From positions 224,069-288,068 of the forward strand of contig NZ_BCYT01000006.1 in assembly GCF_001598335.1 (NCBI RefSeq): a stretch of DNA of 64,000 nt, given 5' to 3'. Source of the DNA: Sphingobium abikonense NBRC 16140. GTDB taxonomy: Bacteria; Pseudomonadota; Alphaproteobacteria; Sphingomonadales; Sphingomonadaceae. Shown one piece after another: positions 52,003-61,493 of this stretch. Numbering within the stretch: the first letter of the stretch is position 1; each line of letters starts with the position of its first letter. Under the pieces are notes generated by a model. That model was not told the DNA's origin, did no database searches, and saw only the letters and a program-made list of their open reading frames with translations. Both the position numbers and the translations under genes were made by a program.

Positions 52003-54960
52003 GTGAGGAAGTCCATTATCCGCCATTGCATGGGCGCCAGTTTGGTAGCGGTAACGATCATGTCCTTGTCGGGCCTGGCGCACGCACAAAGTGTCGCCGA
52101 CGTCGCCCCTCAGGACGAATCCGCAGCGACATCGGCGCAGAGCGCCGCGGACATTGTCGTTACCGGGTCGCGCATCACCACCAGCGGCTTCACCGCGCCG
52201 ACGCCGACCACGGTGATCGGCGAAGAGCAGATCGCCAACAACGCGCAGCCCAATGTGTTCAACACCATCGCGCAGCTGCCCTCGTTGCAAGGGTCGACCG
52301 GCGCAGCCACCGGGACATTCAGCACGTCGAGCGGTCAGCAGGGCCTTTCGTCCTTCTCGCTGCGCGGCCTTGGCACCATTCGGACGCTGACACTGCTCGA
52401 CGGCCAGCGTGTTGTCGGCGCAAACGTGACCGGCGTCCCCGACATTTCGATGTTCCCGCAATTGCTGGTGAAGCGGGTCGACGTGGTGACGGGCGGCGCA
52501 TCGGCTTCCTACGGATCGGACGCGGTTGGCGGCGTCGTCAACTTCATCACCGACACCCGATTTGAAGGGTTCAAGGGCAATATCCTGGGCAGCATCACCA
52601 AATATGGCGACGATGAAACCGCGCTCGTCCAGGCGGCCTATGGCACATCGGCGATGGATGGTCGGCTGCATTTCGTCGTCAGCGGCGAATATGACCATGA
52701 AGGAGGCGTGGGCGCAGGCGACTTCGGCACCGATCTCGCCGGCAGCCGCGACTGGTATCGCGCCACGACGCTGTTCAACACGGGCCAGACCAACAACGGC
52801 CTGCCGCAATATGTCTATGGCGATTATGCGCAGCCCTACCAATATGCCCGCTATGGCCTGATCAACAATGGTCCGCTTCAGGGCATCGCTTTCGACGCGA
52901 ACGGCACGCCCTATAATTTCCAATATGGATCCAATGGTCAGCCGCTCGGCAATGGCCGGGTCAGCAATTGTTTTCAGGGGAACAGCTTCTGCCAGGGTGG
53001 CGACCTGTCGGGCGCGCCCGGTTCGGGCGCATCGCTTAAATCATCGCTGGAGCGGATCAACGGCTATACGCGCCTTGGCTATGACTTTGCCGATAACAAT
53101 GAAGCCTATCTGACGGTCAATATCGCGCAGGTGAAGACCAACAACCAGCCGAGCCCCGGCTATGGGCGCGCCAACCTGACCGTCCAGTGCGACAATGCCT
53201 TCCTGCCGCAGACGATCCGCGATCAGTGCGCGGCGGCTGGCATCACCAGCTTCGGTTTCGGCTCTTCCAACGCCCAACTGCCCGACCCGCAGGTCTATAC
53301 CGATCGCAAGCAATATCGCTTCGTTGGCGGCCTTAAGGGGCAGTTCGGCCTCGGCGGCACGGACTGGAATTATGACGCCTATTATGAACATGGCATCACG
53401 ATCTCCGACATTCGGGTACGCGATATCGTCCTGCAAAATCGCTATGTCGCGGCGGCCGATGCGATCACGCTGAACGGTGCGGTCGTATGCCGCGACCCGG
53501 TGGCGCGGGCCAATGGCTGCGTGCCGATGAACATCTTTGGCAACTTCACCCCCTCCGCCTCAGCGCTGGCCTATGTCGCGCCGCACGAAAATGGCCCCTT
53601 CCAGCACACCAAATTGACCCAGGACGTGGTCAGCGCCAACTTTTCGGGTGAACCGGTTGAACTGTGGGCAGGGCCGCTCGCGGTGGCGTTCGGCGGCGAA
53701 TATCGGCGCGAATTTTATCGCGTCAACGCCGATCCCTATGGCGCAGGCGTGTCGCCACTCAGTCCGAATGACGAGAATTACCCCGCCGATCCGCTGCTCA
53801 ATTCCGACCTTGGCAGCAACTGGGCGGCGGGTAATTATAAAAATGGCCGCGGCAAATATGAAGTTTATGAAGGCTTCCTTGAAATCAACCTGCCGCTGTT
53901 CGACAGCCAGGGGGCGGGCCGCGCGAACCTGAACGCGGCGGGTCGCGGCACCCATTATAGCACGTCGGGCACGGTCTGGGCCTGGAAGGTCGGCGGCACC
54001 TGGGACACGCCGCTGGATGGCATTCGCCTGCGCGCCGTCACGTCGCGCGACGTGCGTGCGCCCAACCTGTCGGAGCTGTTCGCCGCGCCGACGGTGACGA
54101 CGCTGCCCAACTTCAACGATCCGTTCCGCAACGTCGCTGTGTCGACCTTCCAGAACACGATCGGCAATCCGAACCTCAAGCCGGAAATTGCGCGCAACAC
54201 CGAGGTCGGCATCGTCCTGTCCCGGCCATCCTGGGCGCCGGGCCTCAGCCTGTCCTTCGACTATTACAACATCAAGCTGAATGGCGTTGTGTCCAGCCTG
54301 TCCGCGCAGCAGATCGTGCAATTCTGCTTCGAAGGCAATCAAGCCTTCTGCGGGGGCTTCAGCCTCGACAATGCGAACCAGCAGCAGAATTTCGTCAACG
54401 TCCAGCCGTTCAACCTGGCGTCGTGGAAGACCAGCGGCTTTGACATAGAGGCAAGCTATCAGTGGCAACAGCCGCTCGGCCTGCCCGGCACCTTCACCGT
54501 CCGTGCGCTGGGCACCCACATCCGCGAGTTCATCGTCAATGCCGGCATCGCCGGCGTCGATCCGGTGGATCAGGCGGGCGCCAACAATGGCGCCACGCCC
54601 GATTGGAAATGGCTGGCGGTCCAGACCTACGATACGGGCAAGCTGACACTGACGGTGCAGGAACGCTGGTTCAGCGACGGCACCTTCGGCAATCAATATA
54701 TCGTCTGTCAGTCCAGCTGCCCCGCATCGACCGGCAACCACCCGACGATCAACTACAACAAAATGAAGGGCGCCTTCTACATGGACGTTGGCGCGACCTA
54801 CAAGATCACGGATCAGGTATCGATCTATGGCAAGGTCGACAATCTGTTCGACAAGGATCCCGTGGCATCGCCGCAGACCAACACCGGTCTGGACATCAAC
54901 CCGGCGCTCTATGACACATTGGGCCGCATCTATCGTGCAGGCGTCCGTTTCAACTTCTGA
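52003..54960 (+). CDS. TonB-dependent receptor of the beta-helix/propeller locus
   Basis: The 985-residue receptor starts with GTG (AAGGA just upstream) and a signal peptide (ending GLAHAQ). ADIVVTGSRI is TonB-box-like; the plug shows TPTTVIGEEQIANNAQP, FSLRGLGTIRTLTLLDGQR and VDVVTGGASASYGSDAVGG. The barrel ends in AGVRFNF. It resembles the receptor at 4032 in plug layout and in a late CxxxC insert (CQSSC), so both are members of one sphingomonad receptor group. It lies between the two beta-helix/propeller paralogues, so its ligand is probably what those enzymes release. A strong terminator follows. Confidence 0.92.
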   Translation: MRKSIIRHCMGASLVAVTIMSLSGLAHAQSVADVAPQDESAATSAQSAADIVVTGSRITTSGFTAPTPTTVIGEEQIANNAQPNVFNTIAQLPSLQGSTGAATGTFSTSSGQQGLSSFSLRGLGTIRTLTLLDGQRVVGANVTGVPDISMFPQLLVKRVDVVTGGASASYGSDAVGGVVNFITDTRFEGFKGNILGSITKYGDDETALVQAAYGTSAMDGRLHFVVSGEYDHEGGVGAGDFGTDLAGSRDWYRATTLFNTGQTNNGLPQYVYGDYAQPYQYARYGLINNGPLQGIAFDANGTPYNFQYGSNGQPLGNGRVSNCFQGNSFCQGGDLSGAPGSGASLKSSLERINGYTRLGYDFADNNEAYLTVNIAQVKTNNQPSPGYGRANLTVQCDNAFLPQTIRDQCAAAGITSFGFGSSNAQLPDPQVYTDRKQYRFVGGLKGQFGLGGTDWNYDAYYEHGITISDIRVRDIVLQNRYVAAADAITLNGAVVCRDPVARANGCVPMNIFGNFTPSASALAYVAPHENGPFQHTKLTQDVVSANFSGEPVELWAGPLAVAFGGEYRREFYRVNADPYGAGVSPLSPNDENYPADPLLNSDLGSNWAAGNYKNGRGKYEVYEGFLEINLPLFDSQGAGRANLNAAGRGTHYSTSGTVWAWKVGGTWDTPLDGIRLRAVTSRDVRAPNLSELFAAPTVTTLPNFNDPFRNVAVSTFQNTIGNPNLKPEIARNTEVGIVLSRPSWAPGLSLSFDYYNIKLNGVVSSLSAQQIVQFCFEGNQAFCGGFSLDNANQQQNFVNVQPFNLASWKTSGFDIEASYQWQQPLGLPGTFTVRALGTHIREFIVNAGIAGVDPVDQAGANNGATPDWKWLAVQTYDTGKLTLTVQERWFSDGTFGNQYIVCQSSCPASTGNHPTINYNKMKGAFYMDVGATYKITDQVSIYGKVDNLFDKDPVASPQTNTGLDINPALYDTLGRIYRAGVRFNF

Positions 54961-54986
54961 TCTGATATTCCCTGTCCCCACCCACC

Positions 54987-55012
54987 TGTCCCGGCCCTGC
55001 ACGGCCGGGACA
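54987..55012 (+). terminator. Intrinsic terminator after the TonB receptor
   Basis: A perfect 10-bp GC-rich stem (TGTCCCGGCC and its complement) with a CTGCAC loop is followed by TATTTTT. It lies between the receptor stop and the start of the second beta-helix/propeller gene, 25 nt away from the latter. No promoter fits between, so the downstream gene probably depends on read-through. Confidence 0.88.
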
Positions 55013-55037
55013 TATTTTTCCCAGTGGAGAGCATTGC

Positions 55038-58000
55038 ATGAAATACGGATTGAGTGGAGCCTGCGCATCGATGCTGCTGTGCCTGGCGGGCGCGCAGCCG
55101 GTGCTGGCGTCGCCATCCGTCTATGTGACGGCCCCGGACGAGCCGCGTGCCGTGACGGTGAAGGGCGTAGGCGACGGCCGCGCCGATGACAGCGCCGCGA
55201 TCCAGCAGGCGATCGACCAGGCCGCGACTGCCGGGGGCGGTATCGTTTTCCTGCCCGCCGGCACCTATCGCATCAGCCGGACATTGTTCCTTTATCCCGG
55301 CGTGCGGCTTTTCGGCATCGGCGCGCAGCGACCCGTCATCCTCCTTGGCGCGAACACGCCCGGATTTCAGCGGGGCGTCGCCCATATGCTGATGTTCACT
55401 GGCAGCCAGCGCCAGACCGACAAGGGCACGCCGGCCGCGGCGTTTCCGCCAGCGGGCAGCGTTCCGTTCAACAAGGATATTGCCGACGCCAACCCCGGCA
55501 CCTTCTACTCCGCGCTCGCCAATGTCGATTTTCGCATATTGGATGGCAATCCGGCCGCGACGGCAATCCGATTTCATTCGGCACAGCATAGTTTCGTGTC
55601 CCACGCGGACTTCCACATCGGGTCCGGGCTGGCCGGGCTCTATCATGTCGCCAATGAAGCCGAGGATCTGCACTTTTATGGCGGACGCTATGGCATATTG
55701 GCCGAGAAAACCTCCCCTGCCTGGCCCTTTGCCCTTGTCGACTCCACATTTGAAGGGCAGCGCGACGCCGCCATTCGGGAGCATGAAGCCGGGTTGACCA
55801 TGGTCAATGTATCAATTCGCGACACGCCGGTCGGCATCGAAATCGACAAGGGCTATGGCGACTGGCTGTGGGGCCAGGACATGCGCTTTGAAAATGTCTC
55901 CAGGGCCGGCGTCATCATCTCCAACGAGGAGAATGTCTACACGCAGGTTGGCTTCCAGAATGTGGTGGTCGCCAACATGCCTGTGTTCGCGCATTTCCGG
56001 GACAGTGGCCGCACCCAGCAAGGAGCGGGCGCCGCCTATAAGGTCGACAGCTTCACCTATGGGCTGACCCTGCCCGGCACGGGGCGCATGGGCACCTATG
56101 AAACCGCCATGAAGGCGACAGCGCTCAATGCCCTGCCAAAAGCGAGCGATACCGCGATCCGCGCGCTGCCCCCGGTCAGCGACTGGGTCAGCGTGCGTGC
56201 GCTGGGCGCGAAGGGAGATGACCGGACGGATGACACCGACGCGTTGCAACGGGCGATCGACACGCATCGCGTCGTCTACCTGCCAGCCGGCTTCTATCGC
56301 GTCAGTGACACTTTGCGCCTGCGCCCCGACACGGTACTGGTGGGCCTGCACCCCAGCCTGACGCAGATCGTTCTGCCGGACGGGTCGCCAGGGTTTCAAG
56401 GCGTCGGCGCGCCCAAGGCCGTCATCGAAAGCGCACAGGGCGGCGATGCGATCGTCCAGGGCATCGGCATCAATAGCAACGGCGCCAACCAGCGGGCGAC
56501 CGCCCTGCTGTGGAAGGCCGGCGAGAAGTCGATGGTCAATGACGTCAAATTCCAGGGCGGGCATGGCACCAACCTGTTCGATGGCACGCGCGTCAATCCC
56601 TATAACAACAACGCGACGGGCGACCCCGATGCGGCGCGGCGCTGGGACGGGCAATATGCCAGCTTGTGGGTGACGCAGGGCGGCGGCGGCACCTTCGCCA
56701 ATATATGGAGTCCCAGCACCTTCGCGCATCCCGGCATCCTGATTTCCGACACGAAAACGCCCGGACGGATCATTCAGGCGTCTGTCGAACATCATGTCCG
56801 CAGCGAGATTACGCTGAACCGGGTGTCCAACTGGGAATTGCTGGCCCCGCAGACCGAAGGTGAGGGGGGTGAAAGCGGTGACGCCACTGCGCTGGAAATT
56901 CGTGACTCCGACAATATCCTGGTTGCCAATTTTCACGGCTATCGCGTCACCCGCACGCGCAAGGCCGCGCCGGCGGCCGTCACCTTGTATAATGTGCGCG
57001 ACATTCGTTTTCGCAATGTTCATGTGAATGGCGAGAGCGGCCTTGGCACCTGCGACGAAAATGGCTGCGCGACATTCCTGCGCGTCACCAAATTTCCCTA
57101 TTCCAACGCGATTCAAGACGTGACCCACGGCATCGACGTGCGCGAACGCGAATTTGCCGTGCTCGACGTGACGGATAATCCTGCTGCTCCCGAACCGTCC
57201 CGCCTTGGCGCGCCGGTCGAAAAACTGGCCGATGACTTTCATTCGATCGGCGGCGGCGCAGTGGATGAAGAGGGCAGGCTGTACTTCATCGATCGGCAGT
57301 TTCAGCGCATCTGGCGCTGGTCCGAGGATGGGAGACTGGAGATCGTCCGCGACGCCGCGCTCGACCCTGTCAATCTGACGATCGACAAATCCGGCAATCT
57401 GCTGGTGCTCTCCTCGCAGGGACGCAATGGTACGGTCTACAGCTTCAAGCCCGGCACGCCCGAGACGCAGATAACCGTCATTGCGCCGACACCGGTCGCG
57501 CAGGGCAAGGACGCGATCGTCACCATGCCCGTCAATTGGTGGAACAACGGCGAATTTCGCGACCAGATCGACCCCGACACCTATCGTTTCACGACGCTCC
57601 AGGAAATGTTCGCACGCGACATGGCCAAGCCCAAGGCGCTTCAGTTTGTCTCGCCCGATGGCTCTGTCGCGCTTCCGGCATTTCGCGTCTTTTCCCAAGG
57701 TCCGACGGATCATCGCGGCCGCCGCTTTTCCGATGCACTCGACACCTATGGCTTCGTTCAGGCGCCGCCAGGCGAAAGGCTGTTCGTCACCAACGGATCG
57801 GAGAACCGCACCTATAGCGGGGTGGTGGGTGCAGGTGGCACATTGACCGATCTCAAGCCCTTCGCAAACCGTGGCGGGGAAGGGGTCGCCACCGATGCGC
57901 AGGGACGCGTCTATGTCGCCAATGGCCAGATTTTCGTCTACGCGCCCGGCGGCAAGGAGATTGGACGGATAGACGTGCCCGAGCGACCTTTGCAGCTGGT

Positions 58001-58079
58001 CTTTGGCGGCAAGGACGGCAGGACGCTCTACATCCTCACGCATCATGCCCTGTACGCCACGCGGACGCCTGAGGCGTAA
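55038..58079 (+). CDS. Exported tandem beta-helix protein fused to SMP-30-like propeller (copy 2)
   Basis: This 1013-residue paralogue of the product at 48835 has a signal peptide (ending PVLASP), beta-helices from about residues 38 and 382 (VGDGRADDSAAIQQAIDQA; KGDDRTDDTDALQRAI) and the propeller from about 722. Long blocks are shared with copy 1: DGQRDAAIREHE/EGQRDAAIREHE, LLAPQTE, NFHGYRVTRT, VNWWNNGEFRDQ, NRGGE and YILTHHALYA. GGAGAG precedes the ATG by 7 nt. The lactonase metal position reads GEG, as a Glu in place of Asp, and the first Glu ligand seen in true lactonases is not obvious. The two copies may act on different parts of one glycan. Enzyme class is unknown. Confidence 0.78.
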   Translation: MKYGLSGACASMLLCLAGAQPVLASPSVYVTAPDEPRAVTVKGVGDGRADDSAAIQQAIDQAATAGGGIVFLPAGTYRISRTLFLYPGVRLFGIGAQRPVILLGANTPGFQRGVAHMLMFTGSQRQTDKGTPAAAFPPAGSVPFNKDIADANPGTFYSALANVDFRILDGNPAATAIRFHSAQHSFVSHADFHIGSGLAGLYHVANEAEDLHFYGGRYGILAEKTSPAWPFALVDSTFEGQRDAAIREHEAGLTMVNVSIRDTPVGIEIDKGYGDWLWGQDMRFENVSRAGVIISNEENVYTQVGFQNVVVANMPVFAHFRDSGRTQQGAGAAYKVDSFTYGLTLPGTGRMGTYETAMKATALNALPKASDTAIRALPPVSDWVSVRALGAKGDDRTDDTDALQRAIDTHRVVYLPAGFYRVSDTLRLRPDTVLVGLHPSLTQIVLPDGSPGFQGVGAPKAVIESAQGGDAIVQGIGINSNGANQRATALLWKAGEKSMVNDVKFQGGHGTNLFDGTRVNPYNNNATGDPDAARRWDGQYASLWVTQGGGGTFANIWSPSTFAHPGILISDTKTPGRIIQASVEHHVRSEITLNRVSNWELLAPQTEGEGGESGDATALEIRDSDNILVANFHGYRVTRTRKAAPAAVTLYNVRDIRFRNVHVNGESGLGTCDENGCATFLRVTKFPYSNAIQDVTHGIDVREREFAVLDVTDNPAAPEPSRLGAPVEKLADDFHSIGGGAVDEEGRLYFIDRQFQRIWRWSEDGRLEIVRDAALDPVNLTIDKSGNLLVLSSQGRNGTVYSFKPGTPETQITVIAPTPVAQGKDAIVTMPVNWWNNGEFRDQIDPDTYRFTTLQEMFARDMAKPKALQFVSPDGSVALPAFRVFSQGPTDHRGRRFSDALDTYGFVQAPPGERLFVTNGSENRTYSGVVGAGGTLTDLKPFANRGGEGVATDAQGRVYVANGQIFVYAPGGKEIGRIDVPERPLQLVFGGKDGRTLYILTHHALYATRTPEA

Positions 58080-58170
58080 AGGGACAGGCTGCGATGCGAA
58101 AGCGGTCATCACATGACTGCCCATGCGAAATCACGCTGATCCATAGCGCAGGCAAGCGGCGAAGAGAAAG

Positions 58171-59802
58171 ATGATGCACCGTGTCTTTGGCCTCGCCGCG
58201 ATGGCCCTGCTCTTTTCCCTCGCCACAGCCGCACAGTCGGCGGATGCAGCAACGTCTTTGCCGCGGCTGGAACGCGGGGACGGCCGACACGCCCTCCTGG
58301 TCGATGACGCCCCTTTTCTGATTCTGGGCGCTCAGGCCAATAATGCCGTCAATTATCCGACCATGTTGGATACGGTCTGGCCCGTGCTGGACGAAATTCA
58401 CGCCAATACGCTGGAGATCCCGGTTGCGTGGCAGCAGATCGAGCCTGTCGAGGGCAAGTTCGACTTTTCCTATCTCGATACACTGCTGAAGCAGGCGCGA
58501 GAGCATGACAAGCGGTTGATTTTGCTGTGGTTTGGAACCTGGAAAAACACCGGATACGGTTACACACCAGACTGGGTGAAGTTGGACAGCAAGCGCTTTC
58601 CGCGGATGAAGACGAAAGAGGGCAAAGACCATGATGTGCTGAGCCCCCATGGCGCGCAGACAATGGCCGCCGATCGGACGGCTTTCGTCAAGCTGATGGA
58701 ATATCTGCGCGATCATGATGCGCAGAACAGCGTCATCATGGTTCAGGTTGAAAATGAAACCGGCAGCTACCGTGTTCCGCGCGACTATGGTGCGGAGGGC
58801 AATCGCCTTTTCGCCAAGCCGATACCGGAGCCATTGTCACGCGCGACGGGTAAACGAGGCACATGGGCACGCGCTTTTGGAGATCAGGCTGACCGCGCAT
58901 TCAACAGCTGGTATATCGCAGCCTATGTCGAGGAGGTCGCGCGCGCGGGGAAAGCGATCAAGGCTCTGCCAATGTATGTCAATGCGTCATTGGCGGGGCC
59001 GTCAAACGTCCCCGATCCAACCGGCGTGGCGAGCGGCGGGCCACAGCAGGATGTTCTTGATATCTGGAAGGCCGCCGCCCCATCCGTCGATTTCCAGGCG
59101 CCGGACATCTATGACGCCAAAAGTGCCAACGTCGTCCAATATCTCGACAAATATGCGCGGCCTGACAATGCGCTGATGGTGCCGGAAATCGGCAATTCCC
59201 TTCCGTTCGCACGGTATTTTTACGAGGCGATCGGGCGAGGGGCGATCGGCTTTGCGCCTTTCGGCATGGATCGCAGCGGCTATTTCAATTACCCTCTTGG
59301 GGCCAAGGCGTTGGATGATGAGATTATCGGCGCATTTGCTTTGCCGTACGCCATGGTCGGATCGATGATGCGGGACTGGGCGCGTTTGTCCTATGCCCAC
59401 CCGACCTGGGGACGCGCAAAGCCTGACGATGGGTCGGCTGTATCCGCCATCATGGGAAACTGGAAAATCACTGGGGAGTGGGACCAATGGCAGTTCGGCA
59501 TGAAGGAATGGAAAGCCTTTGCCGCCGAACCGCCGCCTGCGGCCGCTGAGCCGGTTGGCGGTTTTGCCCTGATTCAATTATCGGCCGACGAATTCCTGCT
59601 GATCGGTGATCATGTGCGTGTCACGTTCGAACCCGCGCCTGGCTCTCCGCCTAACGCTATCATGCTTCGGGTCGAGGAAGGCCGCTTCAAACAAGGGACT
59701 TGGCAGATGAAGCGGATATGGAATGGCGACCAGACCGACTATGGTTTGAACCTGACGGACCGGCCGCAGGTTCTGAAAATCATAATGGGCCATTATCGAT
59801 AA
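58171..59802 (+). CDS. Exported GH35 beta-galactosidase-like enzyme (DUF5597 type)
   Basis: The 543-residue protein has a signal peptide (ending QSADAA) and a TIM barrel. The GH35-type acid/base motif VQVENETGS places Glu196, and MVPEIGNS gives the likely nucleophile Glu339. The C-terminal part (about 400-543) is a beta-rich DUF5597 domain. Start may be either of two adjacent ATG codons (58171, 58174) after AGAGAAAG. Relatives remove terminal beta-galactose from plant glycans such as xyloglucan or galactan. It follows copy 2 of the beta-helix/propeller gene by 91 nt on the same strand and probably shares its transcript. Confidence 0.86.
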   Translation: MMHRVFGLAAMALLFSLATAAQSADAATSLPRLERGDGRHALLVDDAPFLILGAQANNAVNYPTMLDTVWPVLDEIHANTLEIPVAWQQIEPVEGKFDFSYLDTLLKQAREHDKRLILLWFGTWKNTGYGYTPDWVKLDSKRFPRMKTKEGKDHDVLSPHGAQTMAADRTAFVKLMEYLRDHDAQNSVIMVQVENETGSYRVPRDYGAEGNRLFAKPIPEPLSRATGKRGTWARAFGDQADRAFNSWYIAAYVEEVARAGKAIKALPMYVNASLAGPSNVPDPTGVASGGPQQDVLDIWKAAAPSVDFQAPDIYDAKSANVVQYLDKYARPDNALMVPEIGNSLPFARYFYEAIGRGAIGFAPFGMDRSGYFNYPLGAKALDDEIIGAFALPYAMVGSMMRDWARLSYAHPTWGRAKPDDGSAVSAIMGNWKITGEWDQWQFGMKEWKAFAAEPPPAAAEPVGGFALIQLSADEFLLIGDHVRVTFEPAPGSPPNAIMLRVEEGRFKQGTWQMKRIWNGDQTDYGLNLTDRPQVLKIIMGHYR

Positions 59803-59857
59803 CGGAGCGACAGGGGGGGCATGCCAAAGCCGTCCCTATCATCTCTCGCACTGGCGA

Positions 59858-61368
59858 TTACATCCACGCGCCCAGTTGCCAGGGCACGAACTCGAAATCG
59901 CCAACGCCGATAATCTCCGAGCGGGTCGGTTCGCCGGACGCGGTGGATAGGATGCGCTCGTAGATCCAAGCGCCTACGTCTTCGAGCGACATGCCGTCCA
60001 GGATGGGCGAACAATCGATATCGATGTCGTCCGCCATTCCGCGCGCAAGAGCGGCGTTGGAGGCCAGTTTCAGACATGGCGCAGGCTGTGACCCGAACAC
60101 CGACCCCCGCCCGGTCGTGAAAGCCAGGACGTTGGCGCCCGATGCGATCTGACCGGTTGCCGAACAGGGGTCGTAGCCTGGCGAGTCCATGAAACTCAGG
60201 CCATGCGCGCGCCGCGGCTCTCCGTAGAGCAGCACATCCGCCAGCGGAGAACTGCCCGCCTTTGCGATCGCGCCCAGCGACTTTTCGAAAATAGTCGTGA
60301 GGCCGCCCGCTTTGTTGCCGGGCGAAGGATTATTGTCGAGGCTGGCGCCGTTGCGCGCTGCATAGCTTTCCCACCAGGCAATCCTGTCCTGAAGCGCGCG
60401 GACGACGGTCGGATCAGCTGCCCGTGCCATCAACAGATGCTCCGCCCCATAAATTTCGGGGGTTTCGGACAGATAGGCGGATCCGCCGGCCGCGATCAGC
60501 AGGTCGGTCGCGACCCCAAGCGCCGGATTCGCGGTCACGCCGGACCAGCTGTCTGATCCCCCGCATTGCAGACCAAGAACAAGGTCGGACACCGGGCGGG
60601 TCTGCCGACTATCGGCCGCAGCCTCCTCGATCAGTTCCTGGACGATGGCGGTTCCCTGATCGATAGCCGCCGCCGTGCCGCCGGCGTCCTGGATCGTCAG
60701 CCTGCGCAGGCGCGGGCCGGCGCTCAAGCCGTGACGGTCCAGCAACTCGTCGATTTGGGCGACTTCGCATCCCACCCCAGCATCAGCATACCGCCGAAAT
60801 TCGGGTGGCGGGCATAGCCGGCCAAGGTCCGTTCCAGGACTTCGAAGCCGTCCCCGGACTTCGCCATGCCGCAGCCGCTGCTGTGCGTGAAGGGAGCGAC
60901 GGCGTCGATGGAGCCGGGAAGGTCCCGTTCAAACTTGCGCGCGATCCGGCGCACCGCCGTCGCCGCACAATTGACGCTGGCGATGATGCCAATGACATTG
61001 CGCGTCCCAACCTGTCCATCGGCGCGCAGATAGCCATCGAACGTCGTCCTTTCGGGACAAGGGCGCGCTACCGGGCAGGCGGGGGAGGGCGGAAGTGACG
61101 TTGATGGCGTCGCTGCACAGCCGCTGACTGTCAAATTGTGGGAATGCACATGCGCACCAGCCGGAATGAACCGGGACGCCTGGCCGATGACCTGCCCATA
61201 TTTGCGCACCGGTTCACCAACAGCAAGGTCGCGCAACGCCAGCTTATGGCCCGATGGAATCGGGTCAAGCACGGCCACGCCCAGAACAGCGTCGCCCGCA
61301 GCCACGGTCTGGGTTACGACGGCGACGTCGTCATTAGTCGCTATGCGCAGCGCAGGAACCACGGTCAT
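59858..61368 (-). pseudogene. uxaA: Altronate dehydratase (UxaA family) gene interrupted by a frameshift
   Basis: The enzyme would dehydrate D-altronate (from galacturonate) to 2-keto-3-deoxygluconate. The first part (61368 to about 60775) encodes an N-terminal SAF domain (VAVLDPIPSGHKLALRDL, GAHVHSHNL) and the start of the catalytic domain (GYLRADGQVGTRNVIGI, THSSGCGMAKSGDG). At HPNFGGMLMLGW the frame is lost; the rest continues one frame over as GCEVAQIDELL, LGLQCGGSDSWSG, GNKAGGLTTIFEKSLGA and TTGRGSVFG to a normal C-terminus. The span is 1511 nt, one short of 504 codons, so a single base is missing near 60771-60778. It may be a real lesion or a sequencing error. Confidence 0.85.
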
Positions 61369-61493
61369 CGTCCTCCATATCGGACCATCGGTTCACATAT
61401 AGGAAGGGCAAAGGCAAGTGCGCGACGACAAACCCCATTCTTCCAGACGATATGTTCTCATACGTGATTGCTACGACCGCGCCGCGGTCGCGT

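Noticed and set aside
59858..61368. Two separate genes for small and large altronate-dehydratase subunits
   Set aside because: The first frame ends abruptly inside a conserved motif and the second begins at the next residue of the same motif without a start site of its own, so one frameshifted gene is the better reading.
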